From Bicyclus anynana (taxonomy: Eukaryota > Arthropoda > Insecta > Lepidoptera > Nymphalidae), in the NCBI RefSeq assembly GCF_947172395.1, contig NC_069110.1, forward strand, positions 3,410,001 through 3,474,000: 64,000 nucleotides of DNA, read 5' to 3'. This document shows, one piece after another, positions 44,223 through 55,281 of the stretch. Position numbers and translations under genes: made by a program. The notes under the pieces are model-generated. The model was not told the DNA's origin and searched no databases. It was given only the letters and a program-made list of their open reading frames with translations. The number at the start of each line of letters is the position of its first letter. The first letter of the stretch is position 1.

Positions 44223-44342
44223 CTGAAACCTCCCATCAGCAAGACCTGGACTAGTTATGAAAATCTCAATCAACCCAGCAGTGATCGAACCCAGGACCTC
44301 CGTCTTGTAAACCCACCGCGCATACCACTGCGCCACGGAGAG
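44223..44342 (-). mobile_element. SINE B head, inverted
   Basis: On the plus strand AACCTCCCATCAGCAAGACC, CAGTGATCGAACCCAGGACC and ATACCACTGCGCCACGGAGA: a reversed head abutting the 3' end of the preceding plus-strand copy. The 68-codon frame 44211-44417 is an artefact of it. Confidence 0.8.
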
Positions 44343-44810
44343 TGTAGTAGAGCACTTTGTGTAAGTAGTCATCTGGGAAAGTACTATTGTAGGAATAGGT
44401 AACAAACATAAACACACATGAAAACTTTCGCATTTTTAAATGTGATTATGATAATATATCCCAATTAAAACTTACCAAAACCCTCCTTATTATCAAAAAA
44501 ATGTGAAAAAGTTATCGTGACAGCAACTCTAGTTAATTAGACTTCAACATAAAGTTGCTATAATAATTTGTTATAACTTGTACTTATCAATACGCTGGTA
44601 ATAATATACCCACACGCTGTCATAAAGGTGCACACATGAGCAATTTTCCCACGTATGAATAGTAAAACAAAGAAAGTAAGAAAATATGTAATTAAAATAA
44701 TAAAGACATCGGCAAATAAATAGAAATTATACACGCTAATTATTGTGGAAGAAAAAGGTACTAATAAAGCCTCGTGTTATATTAGGTGATGTATCCTCAT
44801 TATTAATCTA
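44343..44810. other. No gene; unassigned
   Basis: Nothing recognised. Confidence 0.4.
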
Positions 44811-45010
44811 CTAGCTGACACCGCGCGGTTTTACCCGCGTGGTTCCCGTTCCCAGGAATGTGGGGATAACCTATACTCCTATAGCCTTCCTTAATAAATG
44901 GGCTATTTAAGACTGAAAGATTTTTTTTAATCGGACCAGTAGTTCCTCAGGAACTATTAGCGCGTTCAACCAAACAAACAAACTCTTCAGCTTTATAATA
45001 TTAGTATAGA
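44811..45010 (-). mobile_element. Helitron-like element, intact ends
   Basis: On the plus strand CTAGCTGACACCGCGCGG ... TAATATTAGTATAGA, flanked by A (44810) and T (45011). Contains a short CCTCAGGAACTA duplication. Same family as 12561-12723 and 18573-18775. Confidence 0.75.
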
Positions 45011-45239
45011 TTTGATAGGCTGGACCCTCTATAGGACTAAGATACCATATACGAGTGGATTTGGAGCTCAGATGCACCATGCAGTTCCAATGCAAATTAG
45101 TGGGCTAACTACTTAAACATTAAAAACTTTTTATGTTTTCATACAATGTAATCCAAATAATTTTGACTATCCATGTAACACATGCCTTCATCTATCATTG
45201 CATTTCAAAGTTTTTTTTTGGCTACGTAATAATTATAAG

Positions 45240-45404
45240 GATGCGTTTCTGGGGCACATTTTAAAAACTATTTACAAAAGAAATATTATTTATTTCGAAA
45301 ATATTAATTATAGAAAACATGTTCTTTGAACATTTTTAATTAATTTTTGGTAAAGAATTTATCCCCAGAGTTTTGGGAAATACTCCCCAGCACCCTGTAT
45401 AAAA
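45240..45404 (-). repeat. Element N, one end
   Basis: Reversed, it reads TATACAGGGTGCTGGGGAGT, TTTACCAAAAATTAATTAAA, then AATATTTCTTTTGTAAATAG, matching 60854-60995. The other terminus was not found nearby. Confidence 0.6.
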
Positions 45405-46949
45405 TTCTCGCGTCGCCGTGATTTTGGGCTAGACCGATTTTTATGAAATTGTGTGTAAAATCGGGTACGTCTGAGAACCGGCCTACATCTACTCGTATTC
45501 CACATTATTATCATACTTACCCCTAAATAATAAGACCCACACCTAAATTTTTTTTTATTTATTTGACAAACAATTATATTTCTATATTTATGTATGTAGA
45601 ATGAAAAAAAATTGATGAAGAAAGGCATCGCGGTTTCGTGCCAACCTTGGAGTTCAGACGAGGTCGTGAAGTCTGAGCAAGTAAGACGACTTTGCCCTGA
45701 AGTGCAAAGGATTTTTTTCCTTTTTTTTTAAATTAAACGTATTTTCTTTGTTTCTCGGCGAAAAAATAAATAAATTAATTGTAATAATTAATACACTCGA
45801 CAAAATTGTAGAAGCGTTGGCAGATATACTAGAACATTACTATCAAGACAAGAATTACTATTTTGGATGGACGAGGACAGTTTCTGTCGCTAGCTCGTCA
45901 AACTCCGGATTCTAATGCAAATGTAAATATGGGATTTACATACTCACTAGTCAAGAAACCAGAGAACTGAAAATTCATTAATATAAAACTCACTATTATG
46001 CACTTCATCTAAATGAGATAATGATTTTTTTACAACAATTCTCGATTGTACTCATAGCTATTATGTGTGCGGAATACAATTTTTAGAGATCCGTAGTCCA
46101 AGTCATACCTTACAGTTTCTCTTTAAAGTGTTGATTTTTATTAGAGTTTAGTCTAGTAAAAATGAGTAAATAGTATTTATATCTATATAATGAAATTAAA
46201 AAGAAAATTATCACAGCTAAATATAAATTTAAATTTGAAGATTTGTACTTATAGTTGAACCAACCAAGCGAAAACCATCATACTTATCGGTCACTATTGA
46301 TGACTTACAACTGCGGAACCCTACATTGCACGTGTCCCAAAACGCACTTGGTCTGTTTTTCTCATCTTACATTCGCTACAGTCTACTAACAAACCGAAAC
46401 GCTTAATAACCAATGATATTAATATTAATAAAAAAAAACATATATTAATTTCAAGTGGCAACAGGTAAAGTAAATAATTAATATGCAATAGGATTTAAGT
46501 TTAAAGCATTAAATTAGTTACATTAATTAATTACTTATGTTGATAATATTATTAATAAGTATGTATTAGTTGTTGTTAAGTAGTTAAAATACAGCTGTAA
46601 ATTTCTTGTTCAAGAACCGTAACGATTGGAATAAAACACTATAACCGATATATCTTCCTTTATTATTCATTATTGAAAATTGAATCTAATGCATTCGACC
46701 AGCACTTTTTAACTCAATATTTAAATTTTAATTATATGTTTTTTTACTAAATAATGAATATGGGTGTTAATGATGACTGATTAGATTTGGCTGTTATTTG
46801 GAAGAAATGTAGATACTCTGATTTATTATATCTAATTTAACGCAGATGCTTATAAAAAACCATTTAATTATTATTAATGGAGTAAGTATTGATGTTTTTC
46901 GGGCATTTAATTTTTATGTTTTGTTAAATTGTTAAGTATATTTAAATTA
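45405..46949. other. No gene; unassigned
   Basis: AT-rich. The 89-codon minus frame 45359-45628 overlaps element N and has no domain. Confidence 0.45.
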
Positions 46950-47117
46950 ATAATGTTTTCTTTCTTTTTTTCTCTTTTATGTTATTTTTGTTATAGTTTG
47001 TAATTTTGTTTGTAATTGTCTATTATTAAAATGTATGGATTGCCTGGGAAGACGAATTGGGCAACTGTAATGTCTACCCGTGTATTGATTAAGTAAATAA
47101 ATAAATAAATAAATTTC
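46950..47117 (+). mobile_element. Possible LINE 3' end with (AAAT)n tail
   Basis: TGTATGGATTGCCTGGGAAG, then GTGTATTGATTAAG and (TAAA)n at 47092-47115. The arrangement of GC-richer 3' UTR plus microsatellite tail resembles a non-LTR 3' end, but no second copy is in the window. Confidence 0.3.
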
Positions 47118-47461
47118 AAACGGAATGTGTCGCAGGGGATACCTGGTGCTAGTGGTTAATAATATTTAGTTTATACGCCTTACTTATGAGATCGCTCTCA
47201 TTCGCACCATACATGAAAACGTCATACTTAAACCAATAATTTGCAATAAGGCCAACAACCCATTGTAAAAAGATTATTAGTATATTTTACGAAGTCTTTT
47301 TTTTTTGACCCACTGCAAGTAGCAACAGAACGGTGGGGCGATGACTAGATAGGTATGCAAAATAACTTGTAATTCCGATGCACACCGACATGAATACTTA
47401 AACGTTACAGTTAAAGTGCGAAACTCCGTCGCTTGTTGGTTTGGCTAGTTAATCCTCACTT
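47118..47461. other. No gene; unassigned
   Basis: Nothing recognised. Confidence 0.4.
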
Positions 47462-47580
47462 CGACATAGGAAAAATTTCCCTATGTCAAAGTAAAAGTCA
47501 AAATTTATTTATTTTATTAAGGCTTAGTTTATAAGCACTTTCAAACGTCAGGTAACGTCAGGTAACGTTTGAAAGTGCTT
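47462..47580. repeat. Two hairpins in close succession
   Basis: GACATAGG/CCTATGTC lies at about 47462-47490. A second hairpin has 16-bp perfect arms AAGCACTTTCAAACGT at 47533-47548 and 47565-47580 with a 16-base loop containing GTAACGTCAG-type direct repeats. Confidence 0.8.
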
Positions 47581-47960
47581 TTAGTGATAATTAGTCGAAA
47601 GCTTGATATATGTATAGTAAAAGTTTTAATAACAATCAATAAAACCTTTAAGAAATTGGTTAAAGTTCAAAACAGTTTCTGACTTTTTAGTTTTTAAATG
47701 AAATTCGATTTTGCAGGAGAAGAATAATGGTTAATACTGTAGATTATGAAACAGTTGCATAATAACGGTCATTAAAGCATGAGTTGCATTTTATAAAACG
47801 ATCGAAGTGAGTTTTATAATAGAGACACTAGTGCTTTAATGTCAATCTATGCACGTTTCCTAAGGATCTAATTCTACAATTAAATACTTTTAAAAAAACT
47901 TTACCTATTGACTGTCTAACCCGAGATTTGAGCGTTCCAATTTTTTTATTTTTTATTCTT
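47581..47960. other. No gene; unassigned
   Basis: Nothing recognised. Confidence 0.4.
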
Positions 47961-48115
47961 TACAAGTTAGCCCTTGACTATAATCTCATCTGATGGTTAA
48001 GTGATGATGCAATCTAAGATGAAATCGGGCTAACTTGTTATGAGGAGGACGAAAATCCACACCCCTTTCGGTTTCTACATGACATTTCTACAATCGCTTG
48101 GCGGTAAGTCTTAAA
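47961..48115 (-). mobile_element. SINE B 3' body
   Basis: TACAAGTTAGCCCTTGACTA, GATGATGCAATCTAAGATGA and AATCGCTTGGCGGTAAGTCT; the head is absent. Confidence 0.78.
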
Positions 48116-48331
48116 TTCTTGTCCATACAGACAATTGAACGTCTAATCCGGTAAAGCAAGTATTGAGAAATTGCACACTATTGAACAGAAGACAATATTC
48201 TGTTCAAACACTGTAGAATCATTGTATTCACTACAATCTCTCTCAATTCTACACCTACGAGTATGTATATGTATGATCGTATATACAATAGATTGTCTAG
48301 TAGTATTAATAGACGATTAATCAACGATATT

Positions 48332-48480
48332 TTATACTAGAGATAGGGCACTAACGCATCACAACTGAGACAGACAAATGTCTTAAACTCATTAAGTCGC
48401 TTAAAAAACAACGAAATTTATTTAAACAAATAATACCTATTGTCTACAATGTCGAGTTGTGTGTTCAGAAAGTGTAAACT
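48332..48480 (+). repeat. Repeat J, left part
   Basis: TTTATACTAGAGATAGGGCA, TTAAGTCGCTTAAAAAACAA and TGTCTACAATGTCGAGTTGT match 26332-26505. Confidence 0.72.
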
Positions 48481-48771
48481 ATCATTATTATTATCATTAC
48501 CAACCCATATTCGGCTTACTGCTGAGCTCGAGTCACCTCTCAGAATGAGAGGGGTTAGCCCAATAGTCCAACACGCTGGCCCAATGCGGATTGGCAGTCA
48601 CACACGCAGATAATTAAGAAAATTCTCTGGTACGCAGGTTTCCTCACGATGTTTTTCCTTCACCGTTTGAGACACGTGATATCTAATTTCTTAAAATACA
48701 CACAACTGAAAAGTTTGATTCGAACCTACACCTTCCGGAATCGAAGGCAGAAGTAATATCCACTGGGCTAT
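48481..48771 (-). mobile_element. SINE A inside repeat J
   Basis: Reversed copy with a degraded B-box region. It ends CCACTGGGCTA, so the first few bases of the head are missing. TAAACTAT at 48475-48482 and 48771-48778 is a likely 8-bp TSD. Confidence 0.88.
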
Positions 48772-48900
48772 AAACTATATATACTTTTAAATATTTAATG
48801 TACTTAAGTAGACTTAAAATTATGCATGTGTAGCTAAATTGGGATCACTCTTTGCGGTGATTTTGTAGGCCAATAACACATCTATAGTACAAAATATCGT
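48772..48900 (+). repeat. Repeat J, right part
   Basis: AAATTATGCATGTGTAGCTA, AATTGGGATCACTCTTTGCG and GTGATTTTGTAGGCCAATAA resume J. Confidence 0.7.
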
Positions 48901-49519
48901 TGCAATCAATTGTGTAGTACAATTAGTTATATTGCGCACTAATATAGCATGGTGTTACGCCTTAGACTGTAACGTAGCCGTAGACGAATATTAACCAGGG
49001 AACTGTTATTATAATATATAAATAATAAACAAATTGCGTCTGTTTCCTTCAATTACAGCCTACGTATAAAGCTGGTTCGGGGCGGGAAGTTATCTTTAAT
49101 GTAGCTGCAATGTTGCAAGCGATTAATCTAGTTCTATCCGGTTCTCGCCGTTATTTATGCACTGAAATTATTATTTTATAACTCGAATCGATTTAATTTA
49201 AATGCTAGTAAGTATTTTGTACCATTTATTATTCGTATTTTTTACTCTTCGCGTTGTTGTTCCAATCGGTTTTAATTATTCATAATTATCGGACGAATTC
49301 ATATTTTCTAAGTTTCAATTGAACACTTATTTGCATGTAACGAGAAAAGAAATTGAGGGAAATTCCTAAGTTTTTAATAAGTAAGTAGGTAGTTTTTTAT
49401 AGGTGCAGATGTTTATCATACGAACCTGTTCTATCGGAAACTTAGAATTAAACAATTTAACTGAGAGTCTTGTCTACTATAAATCTTACATTCGAATTTT
49501 TATTAAGTACTAAAAATTT
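48901..49519. other. No gene; unassigned
   Basis: Nothing recognised apart from the left TSD of the following SINE. Confidence 0.4.
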
Positions 49520-49824
49520 CGAGCAGTGAAAGCCCAGTGTATATAACCTCTGCCTTCGATTCTGGAGGGTGTAGGTTCGAATCCGGTCCGGGGCGTGCAC
49601 CTCCAACTTTTCAGTTGTGTGCATTTTAAGAAATTAAATATCACGTGTCTCAAACGGTGAAGGAAAACATCGTGAGGAAACCTGCATACCAGAGAATTTT
49701 CTTAATTCTCTGCGTGTGTGATGTCTGCCAATCCGCATTGGGCCAGCGTGGTGGAGTAAGGCCTAACTCACATTATTAGAGGAGACTCGAGCTCAGCAGT
49801 GAGCCGAGTATGGGTTGATAACGA
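49520..49824 (+). mobile_element. SINE A, full length with 11-bp TSD
   Basis: ACTAAAAATTT at 49509-49519 and 49825-49835 flanks the element. Head GCAGTGAAAGCCCAGTG with B box GGTTCGAATCC. Body intact to ATGGGTTGATAACGA. Confidence 0.93.
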
Positions 49825-49835
49825 ACTAAAAATTT

Positions 49836-50399
49836 ATATTACTCAGGGTTTTTTTTTAATATTCATAAAATTCATTTTGGTACGTTTAGATTTAGGTTGT
49901 TAGCCGCTCACCTATAAACATGACAGTTCAAACAGATACAGAAACACAGACATATGCAAGTTAAACCTGTAACACCCTTTATAACGTCCGAGGATAATAA
50001 GCCGACGAATGAGACATCAACCAAAAACAAAATCGAGTTGAATATTCCCGTAGAGTCGTGTTAATGTGTCATAAAACGACATTATAACTATTTATAAGAA
50101 TCTATAATAGTTCTTAATTATACAGTCAATAGTGCAAGCAGGAGCAAGTTTAAAGAAAAATAATAAATAGTAGCTAATAATCATAACAACAAAGTGCTAT
50201 TACCGCCATTAAAAAGGTGCAAAATTATACACTAGATTATGCCGGCCGAACGAAAATAAATGTATGTAACCTTTATGTATAATAAGTATGGGGTTTTTAC
50301 ATATTTTATGTACCAATAAATAATAGACGGTCCATTGAGCTGCGGAAACATAAAGGTATGGTAGGTAATATAGTATAGTATAGTACAACTTTCGTTGTG
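49836..50399. other. No gene; unassigned
   Basis: Nothing recognised. Confidence 0.4.
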
Positions 50400-50545
50400 A
50401 TAAAGCTCGTCAGAGACATTACTTACTTAAGAAATAGTAATAAAGCTTTTATGTAAAAAAGCTCGTCCAAGATAGTACCACAACCATTTCTGCTTAGATT
50501 CGCGGGTAGGCATACAAAAAGTAAACACATGTTTAATTTGTTCTC
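50400..50545 (-). repeat. Repeat K/O, copy 3, part 5' of the LINE
   Basis: On the minus strand this carries GGTACTATCTTGGACGAGC, AAAGCTTTATTACTATTTC and ACAAATTAAACATG, colinear with 58398-58487. The matching other half lies at 55757-55818, so the LINE sits inside one K/O copy. Confidence 0.65.
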
Positions 50546-50721
50546 TCATATTTTTAATTAAATTATTGGTACAATCAGTATAGTTTTGTGAAGTGATGTG
50601 TTAAAAGTTCTTTTACCTACCAGGTAGTGATTCCTATTAAATCTCCACAGTGATTTAGGCGCTATATTTTCCAAAGTGATACTGTCATTAATTTCACACT
50701 TCAATCTAACACTATAACTCA

Positions 50722-51468
50722 ATGGAATCTATTCAGCAAACCGTTACACAACTAAGTGCACATTTTAATGAGCGAATGGATGAATTCCAAAAACAATTGC
50801 AGCATTCTATACCAGCTACCAGTCCTACTTCTAATATTGCAGCTCAATTTCAGTCTTTTAGAAGTTTTGTATTGACAGCGCTCGAAGGCCTCCAACTGCA
50901 AATGCAGCTCCTTCATAGATCCTTGGATGATTTGGAAATGAGAAGCCGGCGCAAAATTCTGTTGGTCCATGGCATATCCGAGGCGAAAGACGAGAAGTTG
51001 GACTCTGTCACTGTTAAGACGCTTTCTGATCATTTAAAGATGCCAATCAATCAAGAGTGTGTAAGTCGCTGCCATCGTTTGGGCCGTCCTAAGGATGGCA
51101 AACCCAGAGCCATTCTAATCAAGTTTCATGATCTGTCACTCAGGAACAATCTGTGGTATGCCAAAACCGCTTTAAGGAACTCAGGCATTACGTTGTCTGA
51201 GTTCCTCACCAAGGAGCGACACGATCTTTTCATGGCAGCTCGTCAGCGGCTCGGAGTCAACAAATGCTGGACAAGGGATGGGAATGTCTTCGCAATTCAC
51301 CAAGATGGGTCCCGGCGCCATCTGCGTTCGATTGCAGATCTGGATGTTATTGCAGCTCCAATGGTGACAGTCCCAGCGCCAATAACTTCTGCTGCTGTTC
51401 CCTCTGTTGCTTCAGGAAGTTCTAAATTTCCACTGGCCCCGCGAGCCAAGAGGGCACATAAGAAATAG
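50722..51468 (+). CDS. LINE ORF1 protein (coiled-coil, RRM-like)
   Basis: A 248-aa ORF1 protein, by analogy an RNA-binding chaperone of the retrotransposon RNP. Residues 1-75 are rich in Gln/Leu heptads (QQTVTQ..., then EGLQLQMQLLHRSLDDLEMR) and look like a coiled coil for multimerisation. From about residue 76, RRKILLVHGI opens an RRM-like region with CHRLG (117-121), KPRAILIKFHD (127-137) and WTRDGNVFAI (183-192), an arrangement typical of ORF1p in CR1-group and related insect LINEs. The C-terminus is Ala/Pro-rich and ends in a basic PRAKRAHKK. No CCHC knuckles. The ATG at 50722 is the first in frame and follows the presumed 5' UTR. It is in the same frame as ORF2 but separated from it by stops and 870 bp. 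Function is inferred from the family. Confidence 0.85.
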   Translation: MESIQQTVTQLSAHFNERMDEFQKQLQHSIPATSPTSNIAAQFQSFRSFVLTALEGLQLQMQLLHRSLDDLEMRSRRKILLVHGISEAKDEKLDSVTVKTLSDHLKMPINQECVSRCHRLGRPKDGKPRAILIKFHDLSLRNNLWYAKTALRNSGITLSEFLTKERHDLFMAARQRLGVNKCWTRDGNVFAIHQDGSRRHLRSIADLDVIAAPMVTVPAPITSAAVPSVASGSSKFPLAPRAKRAHKK

Positions 51469-52338
51469 AACTCTTTTTGCCTAAGATAAAGGCTATGTTG
51501 CTGTTTTGTTTATTGCAAACTTGTATTAACTTTACTTTTCTGTTACTTTTGTTGTGAGGCATTAATATTATGTTTGTTCTTTATTAAGTAGTTAGTCTAT
51601 GCAAATATCACTCTTTTAAAAAGGGTAATGATATAATTTTTAATTTTGAAGGTTCTTTAAATAATGTTTACAAATTACAGGATGTAACTGACGTCTGACA
51701 ATGACAACCGAAATCGTACGTCAGTATTGTCTATGTCAACCACAGAGTAGTATACATGATGTCAACTTGTCATTTGTCAACGTAGTGTCAAAGCACCACA
51801 GGCTAACTAAAAATGTTTACTAAAAATGTTTAAATTGATACAAGCATCTTGTGTTTCTGAGGAATTTCAAGATTCGTTTATAATAATATAAAAATTAATA
51901 TTTGGAATATCTTTACCATTCGTGCTCAAATTTCTGTTATTAATATTGCTATTTATTTTTGACTTAATTCTCTTTTTTTTTTATTATTGTTGCTGATTCT
52001 GTGTGTTAGCATTATTAATTAGTTTTCCTTATGTTTATCTGGAAGGTAAGGGTTCGATTGGCGATCAAACGTCACAAGGCTTATTTACTTTTATATTTTA
52101 TATTATTTTATTATTATTATTATAATTTTTTTTTTATTATCTAAAATATATATTTATTTTAATTATTATTTTTATTATAATTTTTTTTTATTATCTAAAA
52201 TATATATTTATTTTAATTATTATTATTATTTTTTTTTGTTCTGCTTTAACTATTTTTAATTTATTTATATAGTATATTATAGTAGTAGTATATTATAGTA
52301 GTAGTATATTATAGTAGTAGTGTAGTTATATACTTTAC
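51469..52338 (+). other. LINE inter-ORF spacer with AT-rich direct repeats
   Basis: At 870 bp this is long for a spacer between LINE ORFs. It holds a small hairpin CTGACGT/ACGTCAG (around 51688-51724), two copies of a roughly 60-bp AT block (ATTATCTAAAATATATATTT...) at about 52115-52225, and three copies of AGTATATTATAGTAGT at 52270-52322 immediately upstream of the ORF2 start. It may host an internal promoter or a reinitiation signal, or it may simply be expanded low-complexity DNA. Confidence 0.7.
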
Positions 52339-55281
52339 ATGTCTAGTCAAAATGAAAACCTTGACGATTCATTTTTTTCACTTTCATCCCTCGAGGGAAT
52401 CAATAGTGATTCCAGTTTTCACAGCCTTCCTTCTTTATCTCATGATCTTACTTCTCACTTCTCTGATGTTCCTAAAAATTTTAATGTTGTTCATATCAAC
52501 GCCCAGAGTATTCCTGCACATTATCCAGATTTGCTCTCATCTTTTGATAATAAGTTCATACACGCCATTCTGATTTCAGAATCATGGTTAAAACCGTGTC
52601 TGTCCTCTACAACCTATGCAATCCCGGGATTTCAACTAATACGTAATGATCGCATTCACCGGACTGGGGGTGGTGTTGCCATATATTTACGCTCTTACAT
52701 ACCCTTTAATATCATAAATTTATCTGACGCCCAGGCCGCGCCGGGAGCGGAACATTTATTTATCGAAGTATTATTTTCTAACACTAAAGTTTTACTTGGC
52801 GTGTATTATAATCCCAATCTCACTATTGACTACTTCCCTGCTTTTGAAACTCTTTTAGACAGATTTATTCCATTGTATTCGCATAATATTATTATGGGGG
52901 ATTTCAATACCTGCCTGCTAAAAGCAGATTTCCGCTCTCTGCGTCTAAAAACAATAGTGAGAGCAGCCAACTTACAAATACTTCCTCTTCTAGCTACACA
53001 TTCTTTTCCTAATTCGTGCCCATCTCTTCTGGATATCATCTTAGTTTCTTCCCCTGATCATGTCGCCAAACATGGCCAATGTCCCGCTGATGCCTTTTCG
53101 TATCATGACTTGATTTTTCTCTCATACAAAATTCGTCCACCTAAAACTAAATCGAGAATCCTTCTGCTGCGTAATTTTGGTAGTATGGACATAAATCGCT
53201 TGAGGGAAGACGCTGCTGGGATTGACTGGACCAATGTTCTTACTGGAGCTAACATTGACAGTAGGGTTGAGAGCTTTAATTCTCTCCTTACTCAACTATA
53301 TGAAGTACATGCTCCAATACGTCCTGTTCGGCTTAAGCACCTCCCTGCTCCCTGGCTTACTGAGGAAATTAAAATTTTACAGGGTAAAAAAAACTCGGCT
53401 AAAGCCAAGTATAGATCCAACAATTGTGATGCCAATAAGGAAAAATATCATATTATTCGGAATCGCTGCAACAGGTTGTGTAGAGACATGCAACGACGCC
53501 ATATCCACAAATCCATACTCGAAGAAGAAGATTCAGGTCGAGTGTGGACATTTCTTAAGTCTCTAGGAGTTGGGAAAGCGCGTCAAAATAATAGCTCCTT
53601 CAACATAAATTTAAATCTGCTTAATAGCCACTTTTCCTCTACTTGCGTCATTGATGACGCCACTAAACTTACTACTAAAAATAATTTACTAGCTTTACCC
53701 ACTTCTGATGATCCTGCTTTTATTTTCTGTCAAGTCACTGATAGTGATGTTGAGAGAAGTATTCGTGAGGTCAACTCTGATGCTATTGGTACTGACTGCA
53801 TTAGTCGGAAGATGATTATTCCTCTCATTAACCTACTAGCTCCAATAATTAAATCCTTATTCAATTTCTCCATGTCTTCCGGGAGTTTTCCTTCCTCTTG
53901 GAAGGATGCTCAAGTCATTCCACTACCCAAAAAATTAAATCCTTCCTGCTTTTCTGACTATAGGCCTATTTCCATCCTCCCATTCCTTTCGAAAGTTTTT
54001 GAGCGTTTAGTCCATCGTCAATTAAGCCTTTTCCTAACCCGACAGAATCTTTTAAATCCTTTTCAATCTGGTTTCCGCACTGGTCATAGTACGACTACTG
54101 CATTAGTAAAAATTACCGAAGATATTCGTTTTAATATGGACAATCAGTGTGTCACAGTGTTGGCCTTACTAGATTTCAGCAATGCATTTAATAATGTCGA
54201 TTTCGAACTTCTACTAGCCAAACTAGCTTCTCTCAACATATCTCCTAATGTGATTGACTGGTTTCATAGTTACTTGTTCGGACGTCGGCAGCGTGTGCGA
54301 GTCAATGACTCTGTGTCTGATTGGTGCACAATTTCTGCCGGCGTACCGCAAGGTGGCGTGTTGTCTCCTCTTCTTTTTTCTCTTTTTATAAGTTCTATTA
54401 CTCTTCAACTTACCTCGCTCTATCACCTGTATGCAGATGATCTCCAAATATATGCTCAGTCCAAACTGGCTGATTTACCCAATGCAATAGATGCCATAAA
54501 TAAAGATTTAGATTGTATAGTGCAATGGAGTAAGGCTTATGGCCTTAAAGTCAATCCGTCTAAAACCCAAGTTATTATTATAGGCAGTCACAGTTTGGTT
54601 GCACGTATTGACTGGGATAATATTCCATACGTAATCTTTGATGGAACGCGTGTGCCATTTAGTGACACGGTTAAAAATCTCGGAGTTACTTTTGACAAGT
54701 ATTTCACTTGGGCGCCTCAGGTAAGCAGAGTAAGTGGGAAGGTGTTTGCATCCGTGGGGTCACTTCGTAGGTTACGAAACTTCCTTCCTTTATCTACTAA
54801 AATTGCGCTTGCACAATCTCTCCTGTTACCAATTCTCGATTACGCGGACACTTGTTATCTAAATTTGAGTGAAGAATTACTGGATAAACTTGAGCGCATT
54901 CAGAATGTTTGTATAAGATTCATATTTGGACTTCGCAAATATGACCATGTTTCCGAATTTCGCGAAAAACTCAAGTGGCCCTCGATCCGCCTTCGCAGGA
55001 ATACTCACATTCTGTCTTTTTTGTATAATGTCCTGTTTAATCCTACGACTCCGATTTATTTAAAAGAGCGTTTTAGCTTTCTAAGTGATACTCACTGTCG
55101 CTCCCTTCGCTCTGAAGACAACCTAATCTTAAAAATTCCTTCCCATAATACTTCCTTCTATTCTAAATCCTTTTCTGTTAAAGCTGCTCGGCTCTGGAAT
55201 TCATTGCCCTTAGACACTCGGCGTGCCCAATCTCTAACCTCTTTCAAACGGCTTTTAAACATGCACTTTTTTCCTCCCTGA
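52339..55281 (+). CDS. LINE ORF2: APE endonuclease-reverse transcriptase
   Basis: A 980-aa intact ORF2, the usual length for a CR1-group element. It nicks target DNA and reverse-transcribes the element RNA. An APE-type endonuclease occupies about residues 48-265: N54 in HINAQS, E81 in ISESW, YYNPN (156-160), D188/N190 in MGDFN, and SYH at 254-256, where the family usually has S-D-H. The RT core spans about 520-800: YRPISILPFLSKVFE, D612 in LLDFSNAF, GVPQGGVLSPLLF (668-680) and the YADD box at 698-701. A C-terminal domain with SLRRLRNFLP, LDYADTCY and RLWNSLP follows, without RNase H. All RT catalytic aspartates are present. The only doubtful residue is the Tyr in SYH. Small ORFs in other frames are shadows. 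Confidence 0.93.
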   Translation: MSSQNENLDDSFFSLSSLEGINSDSSFHSLPSLSHDLTSHFSDVPKNFNVVHINAQSIPAHYPDLLSSFDNKFIHAILISESWLKPCLSSTTYAIPGFQLIRNDRIHRTGGGVAIYLRSYIPFNIINLSDAQAAPGAEHLFIEVLFSNTKVLLGVYYNPNLTIDYFPAFETLLDRFIPLYSHNIIMGDFNTCLLKADFRSLRLKTIVRAANLQILPLLATHSFPNSCPSLLDIILVSSPDHVAKHGQCPADAFSYHDLIFLSYKIRPPKTKSRILLLRNFGSMDINRLREDAAGIDWTNVLTGANIDSRVESFNSLLTQLYEVHAPIRPVRLKHLPAPWLTEEIKILQGKKNSAKAKYRSNNCDANKEKYHIIRNRCNRLCRDMQRRHIHKSILEEEDSGRVWTFLKSLGVGKARQNNSSFNINLNLLNSHFSSTCVIDDATKLTTKNNLLALPTSDDPAFIFCQVTDSDVERSIREVNSDAIGTDCISRKMIIPLINLLAPIIKSLFNFSMSSGSFPSSWKDAQVIPLPKKLNPSCFSDYRPISILPFLSKVFERLVHRQLSLFLTRQNLLNPFQSGFRTGHSTTTALVKITEDIRFNMDNQCVTVLALLDFSNAFNNVDFELLLAKLASLNISPNVIDWFHSYLFGRRQRVRVNDSVSDWCTISAGVPQGGVLSPLLFSLFISSITLQLTSLYHLYADDLQIYAQSKLADLPNAIDAINKDLDCIVQWSKAYGLKVNPSKTQVIIIGSHSLVARIDWDNIPYVIFDGTRVPFSDTVKNLGVTFDKYFTWAPQVSRVSGKVFASVGSLRRLRNFLPLSTKIALAQSLLLPILDYADTCYLNLSEELLDKLERIQNVCIRFIFGLRKYDHVSEFREKLKWPSIRLRRNTHILSFLYNVLFNPTTPIYLKERFSFLSDTHCRSLRSEDNLILKIPSHNTSFYSKSFSVKAARLWNSLPLDTRRAQSLTSFKRLLNMHFFPP

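Noticed and set aside
52830..54447. Small frames on either strand inside ORF2
   Set aside because: Shadows of the 980-aa reverse transcriptase ORF.
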